From: Pictodentalium vernedei
Taxonomy: Eukaryota; Mollusca; Scaphopoda; Dentaliida; Dentaliidae
Direction: 5' to 3'
DNA length: 64,000 nt
NCBI GenBank assembly: GCA_031216915.1
Contig: CM062294.1
Coordinates: 161,341,455 to 161,405,454, forward strand
Below, piece after piece: positions 43,026-55,503 of the stretch (positions are counted from its first letter, which is position 1; each line of letters begins with the position of its first letter). The position numbers were made by a program, and so were the translations under genes. Below the pieces are notes generated by a model that was given only the letters and a program-made list of their open reading frames with translations, was not told the origin of the DNA and made no database searches.

Positions 43026-46000
43026 TTAGCGATTGTTTCCATACAGAAACATGGCTTCTCCAGGCAGCCACGGCGGAGGTTGTACATAAGCCGAACACCA
43101 TGTAAGTGCTGCTTTACCATTATGGAAAAGTAGTACCCAGTTCAACCTACATTTTAATGCCCCTTCTTTAGTGCAAACCCAGCTTCTCATACTATTTTCA
43201 AACGCCCCATGAGCAATTGAACTACCATCTGTTGTTACCATTTTCATTAAAACTGTGTCATGGCTGCTGCCCAGAAGCCTTATTGCTGCTTACACACAAT
43301 CTGAAAACCACGTGAGGGCCTAACTAACATGGATTATTGATACCAGTTGAACCTTTATCACAATGCCCTCTTTTATGTGCAGATATATAATATGGCTTTC
43401 GTGTAATTCAATATCCAAGCATATCCACAGCCACACGTTAGATTATCCTCAGTTCTCATATACCTGTTAAACGCCACATGTATATTTATTTATCAAACTG
43501 GGCCATGGCTTCTGAGCAGCCATGATGCTGTTTGGGCACCAAATGAAATCAACGTGATTGCCAAATCATAATGGAAAAATGAAAATACCCACGACAGACT
43601 ACATTTCCATGCACGGTACTCTGTGCATCCGTATTATTTTGCTTCGTGATTTACCATTATTATAACACCATCCACAGGTTAAATTATCCTCTCTTCAAAT
43701 GAACTCAGTTTCTCATTTCGCTTTTTAAATGTCTCATGAACACCCACACAATAAACTGGTGCTACTATTTGTTTCTAAGCTGTGACTTGGTAGTTGGCGA
43801 GTAGCCATGGTGAGGTTCGTGCACAGAATGAAAACCCAATGAGTGGCTTAAGTATTCTTGAAAAGTGACACTCAATTCAACCTACTTTTTAATGTGCTTC
43901 ATTATGTGCAGACTGATTATTCAGCTGTCGTGTATCTATCTAAACATATCCCTTAAGTTATTAACGACATCACTCCACAACCCTTTGGAATACCACCAGC
44001 ACTAATATATTTAACAAGCTGTTATAGTTGTTATAGATCTCCGTTGTTACAACTTGTTGGTGAGTGTCCTATGGGGGCACACTTCAACAAATTGTAATAC
44101 GGCATTCAGTCGGATGTGTTTTCCGATTTGGGCCATTACTGTTACATTTGACGCCGTATATTCTGTGCATTCATTTTTACCTTTCTCTGGTGCATTTGAA
44201 TACCCAATATATCCCTACCCACACGTACGAACATATTCTCTTTGGTGAAAATTAATTTTCTTACTCCCTTATTAACGCCACCTGTCCACACACACCACCA
44301 ACTGGGTTTATCGTCTGTTCCCAAACTGAGGCGTGGCTGCTGCAAAGCAGCCATGGTGCAGTTGGTACACATGCTGAAAACCATATGAGTGCTCCACCAT
44401 ATTGGAAAAGTGATACCCAGTTCAACCTGCATTTTAATGCTTCACTTATTCCGTCCTGCTATACTATCCAGGTCTTGTGAATTTCCCAAATATATTCCGT
44501 TGAAATATCCCTCCATTAGTGCAAACTTAGTTTCTAATACCCCCATCTAACGCCCAAAAAGTAATTACACTGCTCACCGGTGCTACCGATTATTATCAAA
44601 CTGCAATATTTTAGTGCCCTATAATCTCATTAGTGACCATCAAGTTTCTCAGTCCCTTATGTACGCAAGATCAGATGAATATATAAACATCCGACTGGTT
44701 TTATCGTTCGTTCCAAGACTGAGAGATGGCTCTGCAGAACAGCCATGGTGTAGTTTATGCTCATGCTGAAAACTCTATGAGTGTCTTTACCAAATTAAGA
44801 TATGGCTTCTGCAAAATAGTCATAGTGCAGTATGTGCATAAGCTGAAAACGGTATGAGTGCTTTATCAAATTGAGATATGGTTGCTGCGGAGAGGCCATG
44901 GTGCAGTCTGTTCACAAGCTGAAACATATGAGTGCTTTACTATATTGGAAAAGTGACACCCAGTCCAACCCACACATACATGCCACTCCTATTATTTGCA
45001 GCCACACTATTCTGGTTTTGTGTAATTGTCAAAATACGATCCGTCAAAGACATCCCTCCATTTTGTGCAAACTCAGTTTTTTATGCCACCACCTAAGTAT
45101 TTACCTTACCATTCAATTGTGCTGCCGCCTGCTCTCAAACTGTGTCATGTCTGCTGCTTACCAGCTACATTGTGGTTAATGTACAAATTGAGAACACTGT
45201 GTGTGTTCAACTAATATGGAATACTGATACCCAGCCTAACTATTATGGAATTCTGAAATCCAGTCGAACCTACATCAAATGCTCTCTATTACGTGCAGAC
45301 GAGTACTCTAATATCTAATTACATCCATAGCCTTCTACTACAATATCCTTACATTAGCAAAAAAAAATCAGCTTCATCCACCTAAGTTCTGTTAAACTCT
45401 ATATGTATAACTACTTAACTTACTGGTGTTGCTGTTTGTTCTCAGACTGTGGCATGGCTGCTGTCAAGCAGCCAAGTAGCGGTTTATGCACTAACTGGAA
45501 CCCCGTGAGTGCTCAACTAACATGAAATACTGACATCCAGTTGAACTTATACTTCAGTGCCGTATATTAAGCGCAGTCATAATATTTCGTTTGTATACTC
45601 TAATGTCCTAATATATCCCCAAGCCCAAATGTGGCAATATCCTTTCATTACTGAAAATTCAGTTCTCTCATACCTGTTAACGTAAAATGTATATTTACTT
45701 ACTGGAGTTGCTGTTTGTTCCCAAGCTGTGACTTGGCTGCTGCGGAGCAGCCACGTTGCAGTTTTGCACAAATTGAAAACCCCGAGGGTGCTTAATCATA
45801 TTGGTTAAGTGATACCCAATGCAACCTACATTTTAATGCCTCTCACTAAATTCGGGCACATTATCCTGCTTTCGTATACTTATCCAATTGTATCCCTACC
45901 CTCAAACATAACCCCACTATATTATACCCTCAATGAATATATTAGGGTTTCAAGGAATGTCGTGAGACAGATCACTATCAAACCCTATATGAAAAATATC

Positions 46001-49000
46001 TTAATAGATTGTAACAACTAGCAACAAACAGGAAGGCATCGAGACTTGTTAGTTTCGAATTCTTCATGATAATATTAAGAAGTATTAAGCTTATACGGCC
46101 CTTATAGGCCTCAGTTGTTACAATTTGTTGGTGAGTGTTTTAGAATGATATTCCGATTTTGGTCATTTACTGTTACATTTTAATGCCTTATATTCTATGC
46201 ATTCATTTTGTCTTACTCTGGTGTTTCTGAATACCCCACATATCCCTTCTATAACGTAAGAATATACTCATAAGTGATCATAAAGTTTCTCACTGCCTTT
46301 ATAATGCCAGATGAATAATATACACAACCAACTAGTTTTATTGCTTGTTCCTAAACTATGACCTGGCTGCTGTAAAGCAGCCATGGTGCAGTTTGTGTTT
46401 GTGAACAAAGTTGAAAACCAGTGAGTGCCCAACCATATTGGGAAAGTGATACCTAGGTCGACTCATCTTAATGCCCCTCATTTAGTGCAGCCATATTATC
46501 CTGTTTTCGAGTATGTATGTAAACATATTCCTACCATCAACATACCCCCCCCCCCCCCCCACACTTTACCATCTCCTCATCAGCTAAAATCAGTTTCCAA
46601 CACTCCAGAATAACTACATAATTCACTGGTGTTATCGGTTGTTCACAAGCTGCGGCATGCGGCTGTTGCAGAGCAGTCATGTGGCAGTTTGTGGAGAAAA
46701 TTAAAACACGCTGAGTGCTAAACTAAAATGGAGTCCTCTCACTAAGTTCAACCTACACTGTAATGCCCTATAATGTGTGCTGAGTATTTAACTAAAATGG
46801 AATACTCATACCAAGTTCAACCTACACCGCAATGCCCCATAATATGTGCTGACGCATTACTTTGCTTTCGTGTACTTCAGTATCAAAATATATTCTTATC
46901 CGCACGATAGTACATCCCCTCTTTAGTGTAATTTTACTTCCTCACACACTTGCTAGACACATCAACTTTTTAACAAACTACTGGTGTTAGTGTTTGTTCT
47001 CAAACTGCGACATGGCTGCTGTAGTGCAGCCACGCTGCAGTTTGAACACAAACCTGCAACGTCGTGAGAACTAGACCACAATGGAATAGCGATTCCATAT
47101 ACCAATCGACCTCTTAATATTTTTTATCCCTCGATTTTCCCATCCATTCGATGATAATGTGAGTTAAGTATTTAGCAACATGTATATCAACTCGGTATTT
47201 TGCAGCTTTTACACTCCCGGACAAACACTGCACACCCCAATAAATTGTAATACGGCATTTATGCGGACGTGTTTCCGATTTTGGTTATTTACTGTTACAG
47301 TTTAATGACCTATATTCTGTGCATTTTTTTCTATCTTGTCCTGGCGTCTCTGAATTCCCAATGCATCCCTACCATCACGTATGCATATACTCTCTAAAGT
47401 GAACTTTGAGTTTTACACTCCCTTATTAATACAGATGAATATATACAAAACCAACTGGGTTTGTCACTTGTTCACAGACTCGGACATGAGACAAACCTAT
47501 GTGTGCATAACTGATTGAAAGACTTATACCTATTTGATCCTGCATTTCAATTATCTTGCCTTCTTGTACCTTTATATCCAATTTTACCCATTGCCACTCG
47601 TTACGATATACCTACTTTACAACACATTCAATTCCCATATCCGTTGAATGCCGCATGTATACTTACTAAAGCAACTGGTGTTACTGTTTGTTCTCAAGCT
47701 GTTTGTTCTAAACGTTACGGTTTATGCAGAAACGGAAACCCCATCATCGCTCAGCTAAAATGGTATTCTCATGCCTAGTGAAACCAATTTTTCAATGCTA
47801 ACTATTCTGCAATGCAATCTAACATCCTAAAACATCCTTAGCCGCACTTGACAACATTATTATTATTATTACTTTTATCATTACCCCTCAGAATTTCCAT
47901 GGTCGCAATTTGTAGGCGGGTGTTTTGCCCCCCCCCCCCCCACCCACCCCATATATTGTAATACGGCATTTATGCTGTTGTGTTTTCGATTTTGACCATC
48001 TATAATATACTTGTTCCATCTAATCCAAAATAACATGGAATATAGGCGAACCCACGCGTTAATGACCTTTATCATGTGCGGGCATATTATCTTGCATTCT
48101 TGTACTTTAATATCTAAACATACCCATACTTACAAAACCCCTATATTAGCAAACATTCAGTTCTAAACACCCTTTAAACGACACTGTATATTTACCCGAC
48201 CTACTGACGTTGCCGTTCACTCCCAGTCTGCGGCAAGTCTGCTGCCGAGTAGTCACGTTGCGGTTCTATGTTTTTGGTCATCTATAATATACTTGTTTCA
48301 GTTAATGCCAAACTAACATGGAATACAGGCGAACCCACACGTTAATGACCTTTATCGCGTGCGGGCATATTATCTTGCATTCTTGAACCTTAATATCTAA
48401 ATATACTCATACTTGAAAAAGCATTATATTAACAAACATTCAGTTCTTAACACGTGTTAAACGACACGTGTATATTTACCCGACCTACTGATGTTGCCGT
48501 CCATTCTCAATCTGCGGCATGTCTGCTGCCGAGCAGCCATGTTGCGGCTTTGGTACAGACGGAAACTCAATGGGTGCTTAACTAACATGGAATACTGATA
48601 CCCCGCTGAGCTAACATCTCAATGCCGCTTCTTATGCGCAGACACATATCTTGCCTCTGTTTACTGTAGATGTCCTAACTTATCCATAGCCTCATGTTAC
48701 AATATCCTTCCCTCAGTACAGAATTTGATTTTCATACACCTGTTAAACTTCACATGCATATTTACCCACCTATTAGTGTCGCTGTTTGTTCCCAAGCTGT
48801 GATTTGGCATCTGCTGAGCAGCCATGCTGTAGATTGTGGACTTATATAAACTTATATATGCTTAACCTTATTGGGAAAAGTTATACCCAGTGCAACCCAT
48901 TTTGATGCCCCCCCCCCCCCCCCCCATTACGTGCTATTACGTACTATCCCGCTCTCGTGTATTTATGTAAATATATTCCTCCCATCAAACATATCCCCAC

Positions 49001-49560
49001 GTTTCTATTCATTCATTAGTAAAATCAGTCTCCAACACTCCTGAATAATTACATAATTTTCAGGCGTTATCGGTTGTTATCAGGCTGCGACGTGGCTGCT
49101 ACAGAGCAGCCATGGTGCAGTGTGTGCACAAACTGAAAACCTCCGAATGTTCACAAACGCTGAACACTCAGACCGAGTTCAACCGACACTGTAATGCCCT
49201 ATAATATGTGCTGATGCATTACCCTGCTCTCGTGTATTTCATGATTTATACATTCATACCCACACGATAGCATATCCCTCGTTGTGTAAATGTACTTCCT
49301 CGTTCACCTACTAGACACACATCTACGGTTTAATAAACTAATTGTGTTACAATTTGTTTTCAAAGTGCGACATGGCCGCTGCAGTGCAGCCACGATGTAG
49401 CTTGAACACAGACCGATAACGTTGTGAGAGTTTGAATATTCCATTCAACTTGAACTCTTGGTATTTTTTTTATTTCTCTACTTTCTCGTCCAGTTGATGA
49501 TAAATGCAAGTTACCTTAACAATATTATTTAGCTTTATAAACTCAGTATTTTGCAGCCCG
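43026..49560. repeat. Satellite-like block of about 285-bp diverged tandem repeats
   Basis: Each unit carries a short hairpin, TGGCTGCTG..(C)AGCAGCCA, followed by TGCAGTTTGTGCACAAACTG-AAAACC. A GAATACTGATACCCAGTTCA-ACCTACA segment, a CTTTCGTGTA..ATATCC segment and a TGTTCTCAAACTGTG lead-in complete it. Hairpins are recognisable at about 43261, 43501, 43788, 44330, 44720, 44805, 44875, 45135, 45450, 45725, 46357, 46655, 47005, 48225, 48510, 48800, 49085 and 49370. Spacing is often 275-300 bp and very regular (285-290) from 48225 on. There is no coding potential. Some units contain poly-C tracts (46544-46561, 47930-47941, 48908-48926). Confidence 0.8.
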
Positions 49561-49612
49561 TCCACTTAACTCTCGGAAAAAATAGACATATCTCCAAAGT
49601 CAATATATCAGC

Positions 49613-52600
49613 ATGTGTGCGCTTGCCCTAAGTTGTACAACTCTACCCCAAGTCCCAATATACAGGACAGCAGACCTGATCATCTATGCTATTGCAGCTC
49701 CCTGTTTCCTTCATTGTGCGTCAAACTCCATGCTGTCTAATGTTGTCTCACTTAATGAAGTTCAGAATGATGCTGCCTTTGACTTTTTTGCACGATTCAA
49801 CTATGCAATCGACCGTGTTTCTGAAGATGATCCTCTCACCCCACTTGATGACGACGCGAACAACTGCCAGCACTACTCAACAGAAGAGTTTTCGTCAACA
49901 GTTGACACGTGTAAGAAATCCTCCGCCTTACTTTACATTAATTGCAAGAGCCTGAATGTCAATTCCGAACACCTTCACTGTCTGCTTTGTGACCTCCAAA
50001 CAACTGAAACTAGTTTTGACATCACAGGTATCACTGAAACATTCAGCGTAATATATAGTATATCCTACACCTTAGACGGCTATCGACCACTTGTTTTGCG
50101 TTCTCGTCCTGCCGATGATGATGGTAGGGGAGGTGTTGGTGTCTTCGTTAAAGACTCCATACCATTTAAAGTAAGAAACGACTTAAGTATTTTCATTCCT
50201 CGTGTTTTCGAATCACTGTTCGTCGAACTTACTGGAAAATCCAAAGTAATTGTAGGAATTATTTACCGACCTAACATTTCCCCAAAATCTTATTATACAT
50301 GTTTTTATCTCAATATTCAGATCTACTTGAACTAATCAATTCCGAGGAGACAACTTACCTGATGGGAGACTTCAACATAGATTTATTAAATTTTAACCAA
50401 CACCAAAAAACTAATCATTATCTAGAATCACTGTTCAGCGCCGGATTCACGCCCGTGGTAACTAAGCAACAAAAGTGACAAGTCACTCGGTCACCATAAT
50501 TGACCATATATTTACTACTAAACCCAAACACCTCTGGTATAATTATTACTGATGTGAGCGATCATTTCGCCACATTCTATATCGAAAATCTCAAAACAAC
50601 CCATCCTATTGACACAGACCAACCTAAGAGAATCTTCAACACAAGGAACATCAACCTATTTAAAGAACTGCTATATGAGACAGACTTCAGCCATGTGTGC
50701 CAAGAGACCAATACAAATGATGCGTATAAGAAATTTATAACAATTCTCAACACAACGTTTGACGAAGCCTTCCCGTTGAGAATAATAAAGACCTCGAGAA
50801 AATACACCAAACGAGAACAATGGATGACTTCTGGCTTCTTACAATCCTCCCTAAACAAACATAAACTACTGGAAAGAAAGTACAACTCCCCGACTAACCA
50901 CAATATTACGCGATACAAAACCTATTGCCAAATTTTCAATCAGCTTAAACGTGAACAAAAGAATAATTATTATGGTCAATTACTATTAGAAAATCAGGGT
51001 AACATTGAGAAAACATGGGAAATTCTCCGAAAGGCAATAAATAAGTCAAACCTTTCTCCTTCCCTACCATCATCATTTATTGAAGATAACGTGGAGTTTA
51101 GTGACCCCATCCACATTGCTGAGAAATTCGACAGTTACTTCACCAATATTGGAAATCGAGTAATCAACAATATGGCAAGCTCCACACATCTATTCTCTGA
51201 TTACCTAAACAACAGTGTCTACGATTCATTTTTCATATCACCTGCAAGCACCGAAGAAGTCATATCCTCCATAAAAAGCCTTTCCACAAAAACCTCGGCT
51301 GGTCGGGACAATATTTCTCCTAAACTACTTTCAGAAATTATACATGAAATAGTCGTTCTTTTAACCCACATTATAAATACTTCATTTTCAACTGCAATTG
51401 TCCCATCCGAAATGAAAATCGCAAAAGTAATAGCAATTTTTAAATCCGGGATGAATAGTCATTCGACAACTACCGTCCAATAAGTATTTTTCCCTCGTTG
51501 TTAAAAATCATAGAGAAATTAATGCATAAAAGGCTAACAAATTTCTTAGACGACAACAACGTTATTTATAACTACCAGTTCGGATTCAGAAATTGGGCAT
51601 TCAACATTTCATCCCATAATGCATCTTATGAACCACGTTTCCGTAATGAATAAAAAAGCAAATAATCATTGCACACTATCCATGTTTTTAGATTGTTCTA
51701 AAGCCTTTGCCCACGATATACTCGTTAGGAAACTGGAACCTTACAGCATTAGAGGTATAGCTAATTCTTGGTTTCAGAACTACCTCTCTGGGAGGTTCCA
51801 ATATGTGCGATTCACGAGTAAATCCTCTGACCTTCTAAATATTACTACAGGGGTGTCACATGGTTCTGTACTTGACCCTCTTTTGTTTGTACTATTTATT
51901 ATTGACATTTGTGAATCTATTGACATGAGCATCCTATCATTCACGGATGACACAAGACAATATAAGTCTGGGAACGACCTCAATCTCCTGATGGAGATGG
52001 CCAACAATAAATTATCGAAAATCAAAAATTGGTGTTTAGTAAATAAGTTATCGTTAAATGCTAAAAAAACAAAAGTTAAAATTCTTCACCCTCAAAACGA
52101 CAACTATAAATACAACAACGCACAGACCAAAATTCCATTGAACAACTCAGACATAATATTTACAGGTAATAATAGTCACGACAAATTCATAAACTTTCTG
52201 GGAATTAACCTGGACGAGAATCATAAATTTTATCAGCATGTATCTGCTCTCTGTACAAAGCTATCTAGGACAATTTATATTCTGAGACGAGCCAAAAACT
52301 TTTTGCCGCTCGAGACATTACGTTCACTTTATTTCACCCTAATTCAAAGCCATTTAATTTATGGTATCCAAATATGGGGCAATACACCAGCAAGTTAACA
52401 AATTCTGAAGCTGCAGAAAAGGCTGTTCGTAGCATAGCGAACAAGACGTACAACTCGCGCATGGACCCTCTTTTCAAACGTTTGAAAATGCTCAAATTTA
52501 ACGATTTGTACAAGCTACACTCACCTCTATTCATGCACGACTGGCCAGAACACAACCTCCCTGACAGTTTTGAAAATACATTCCAAGTGTACTCAAACCC

Positions 52601-52844
52601 CTCAGGCATGAGAATACAAGGCAATGTGGAAACCGAAACACACATAAACCCCGCACTCAGTTCTCAGCCGCTCTTCCATATTTTTCTATTCCAAAAATGT
52701 GGAACGACCTTGATAACAACGTTAAGAACCTCCAACCGCAGGTTATTCAAAAAAACATTAATCGATCAATTTCTAAACACATATAACGCCGATATTAGCT
52801 GTTCTCACCCGAGATGTCCCGACTGGCTGTCGCCTAATAGTTAG
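49613..52844 (+). pseudogene. CR1/L2-like LINE ORF2 (endonuclease + RT), broken
   Basis: Pieces: 49613-50335 (SSALLYINCKSLNVNSEHLH, FDITGITETF, RGGVGVFVKDSIPFKVRNDL, GIIYRPN). About 50330-50480 in other frames has TYLMGDFNIDLL and GFTPVVTK. Then 50500-51483 (DVSDHFATFYI, RYKTYCQIFNQLKREQKNNY, AKVIAIFKSG). A short gap with LLKIIEKLMHKRL and YNYQFGFRN follows. 51619-52398 has FLDCSKAFAHDILVRKLEPY, GVSHGSVLDPLLFVLFIIDI, FTDDTRQY and FLGINLDENHKF; 52374-52844 has YGIQIWGN just before it and RLFKKTLIDQFLNTYNADIS at the end. The RT box GVPQGS is changed to GVSHGS and FADD to FTDD. At least four frame breaks. Same family as the minus-strand copy at 12.2-15.4 kb. Confidence 0.88.
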
Positions 52845-53275
52845 TCTCCTGGATTGTTATCGCCATTTTTTCTCCTCGCGAGCTCGGGAACATGTTACCC
52901 TGCCATTTACGGTTTTCCGATTATATATCACCCCATCACCTTACTGGTCTACTCAGCAAAAATATATTATTTCATTTATTCAGAAACACAGTCAATTAAT
53001 TAATTGATTAATTGATTGATTAGTTGATTGCTTAATCGGCCAACTGTCGCCTAATAAGTAGACTCTCGGGTCGTTATCGCCTTCCTTTTCTCCTTGCGAG
53101 CTCAGGAGCATGTTTCCCTCCCATTTACGATTTACGGTTTTCCGATTATACATCACCCCATTACCTTACTGGTCTACTTGCAAAAATATATTATTATTTC
53201 ATTTATTCGGAAACACGGTCAGTTAATTAATTGATTAACTGATTGATTAGTTGATTGCTCAATTGTCCAATTGAC
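52823..53275. repeat. 215-bp tandem duplication in the LINE 3' UTR
   Basis: TGTCGCCTAATAGTTAG ... TTACGGTTTTCCGATTATAT ... TTACTGGTCTACT ... AATTAATTGATTAATTGATT occurs at 52823-53035 and again at 53040-53275. Confidence 0.85.
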
Positions 53276-53635
53276 TGATCGATTGATTAACCAATTACTC
53301 GATTACTCGTTCAATGGGCCAAATCAAAAGAACTAATGATGGAACATTTGAGAATTTGGTCCATAATGAAGAAAATAATTACCAGTTCCAATCAACTCAA
53401 TCTCAACACAAAAGTAACAACTACTCACTGTCCAGATATATTTTATTTAGCTTTAACATTTGCCATTTTGTTCTTTTAAGTCACATTATTAGATTGTCCA
53501 GGGGATGACTGGAAGACAGTCGTAAGACTATGTCATTCCCCACAGTATACATCTGTCTATGATTTTGTAACTTTGTTTTTTCACCTCATGTTTGTATTTG
53601 TATGCTGTGAAATAAACTGAATTGAATTGTTATAA

Positions 53636-54900
53636 GGGCCAGATTCAAATTTGTTCAAATCAAGTCCTTCGGTTAATATTTGGGCTTCCTATGGTGCGAT
53701 ATGGGGAATAATCTTCATTTTCAGAAACACCAGTCAGACTGCTTTCATAATTAGCATACTACATATCCAGGTGTGTGTGTGGGGAGGGGGGGGGGGGGGG
53801 GAGTGGCAGATTCGAGTTTGTTCAAATTGTGTGCCAGGGTAAATATTTGGGTTCCTTGTGGAAACACGAAGTTTAACTTAGTACAATATGAGGGAATTTC
53901 TTCAAAAATCTTCTTCAGATCCACCAGTCAGAATCCTTTCTTATTTGGTATACATCATCTCTAGGGAGTTAAATTCAAGTTTGTACAAATTGAGTGCCTG
54001 GGTTAGTATATGAGGTCATTTTGGGGGCCCAAATTTTAGGGAATTTCTTTCCTGTTTTTTTTTCCTGTTTGGTATACAGCATCTCTAGGAGGTTTTGATT
54101 CACGGTCGTTTAAATCAAGTGCCTGGGGTAATATTTTGGCTCTCTATTTGGGGCTCGAATTGTAACTTAGGGCAATATGAGAGAAGTTCTTTAAAAATCG
54201 TCTTCACAGTCACCAGTCAGAATCCTTTCACACATCTGTGTGTGTGGGCGGGGGGGGGGGGGGGGGGGAGATTAAAGATTGTTCAAATCAAGTTCCTGGG
54301 TAAATATTTGGGTTCCCTATGGCAGCCCAGATTTTAACATTGTGCAATGTGAGAGAATTTCTTTAAAAGTCTTCTTCAGATCCACCAGTCAGATTCGGTT
54401 TATATTTGATATACAACATCATCTCTGGGGGGGGGGGGGGGTGGGGGGGGGGGGGGGGGCAGATCCAAGTTCGTTCAAATCTGGTCTCTTCTTTAATATT
54501 TGGGATCCCTAAGGGAACAAAAAAAATTTAACTTAGTGCAATATGAGAGAATTTCTTTAAAAATCGTCTTCTCTATAACCATGTATTAGAATCGTTTGAT
54601 ATTTGGAATACAACATCTATTGAAGAAGGGGGGGGGGGGGTGGGGGTGAGGGGGTAGGATTCAAGTTTGTTCAAATCTGGCCACTGGGTTAATATTTGGG
54701 CTTCCTATTGGATTCTGAATTTGAACTTTATCCAATATGAGAAATTTGTGTTCCCTATTGGGTGGGGGCGGCAAATTTTGACATAATGCAAATATGGTAA
54801 TATTGTCTAAATCTTTTTCTCCAGGACCACCATTTAGAATCTTCTGATATTTGGTATACATCATCCTTCATGTTTGTTTACGTCAAGTTCCAATGTTGAT
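53636..54900. repeat. About 190-bp tandem array with G-tracts, right part
   Basis: Units share CCACCAGTCAGAATCCTTTC, TTTGGTATACA.CATC, a G-run, CAAGTTTGTTCAAATCAAGT, AATATTTGGG.TTCCCTA and AGTGCAATATGAGAGAATTT. The CCACCAGTC core lies at about 53729, 53922, 54211, 54382, 54577 and 54828. Long G-runs of differing length sit at the same unit position (53786, 54249, 54427, 54629). Confidence 0.8.
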
Positions 54901-55059
54901 ATTTGGACTCTGGGCATTATTTCTGTGGTAGAATCCCAACAGTAGAAAAGAATCATATAGCATGGGCATCAAAGTTATAATAAATAATTAAATAACATCT
55001 GTTGTGTTAACGAGCCATAGATGGTAATTAAATCCTTCTTGAAACAATCTTGGTCAGGT

Positions 55060-55490
55060 TAGTGCCTCAGGCCCCTTGTTCTTTCAAGTTATCAAAGATA
55101 TCGGACATAGGAGAACTTTCGGTTACGGTTTTAGTGCAAGATTGAAAATAAGCCTCTTTTTTTCCTTGGCTTCACCCGTGTTCAGATCGATCTTTCCCTT
55201 CCGACACTTCAATACAATTTTCGTTTTGATATCAACGTTTCACATACGACGAAATAAATCCAACACGGTGGGCTTTATCTCGTTCAAGACATTTTTTTAA
55301 GATAAAACTTTTTATACCCTGAACGTCAAACGTTTAGAAAAATCCCTTAACAGCTCACTCTCGTTCTACGGGAGTCGGCAACAGTTGTTTGCGTATGACT
55401 TTAGCTAGGATTTCTACTAGATCACCATCACTTTTTTCGAGTTGGATCATCGCTGCTTATACGATGCTCGATATGTGATCCATTTTTCAC
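55060..55490 (-). pseudogene. Virus-element minus-strand remnant, broken
   Basis: Minus frames show DGDLVEILAKVIRKQLLPTP, VERESAVKGFF, FDVQGIKSFILKKCLERD and, after stops, FQSCTKTVTESSPMSDIFDN. Basic and protein-like, located downstream of the SAP-like gene. No family recognised; it could be a core or minor virion protein remnant. Confidence 0.3.
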
Positions 55491-55503
55491 TTTTTTTTTT
55501 ATT

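Larger units (their letters stand above)
41641..53629 (+). mobile_element. 12-kb composite LINE insertion: ORF1, satellite block, ORF2, 3' UTR repeats
   Basis: The insertion splits the tandem array. The array is left at TATACATCATTATAA (41640) and resumed at TTATAAGGGCCAGATTCAAA (53630), giving a possible TTATAA duplication. The right edge is a LINE-like tail (GTGAAATAAACTGAATTGAA-TTG). In order it contains an ORF1-type coding remnant, a roughly 6.5-kb block of about 285-bp repeats, a CR1/L2-like ORF2, and a 3' UTR with a 215-bp tandem duplication. That all of it arrived as one element is inference from the boundaries. Confidence 0.5.

Noticed and set aside
44054..46613. Several 60-100-aa ORFs in the satellite block
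   Set aside because: They differ from unit to unit and lack conservation; chance frames in tandem repeats.
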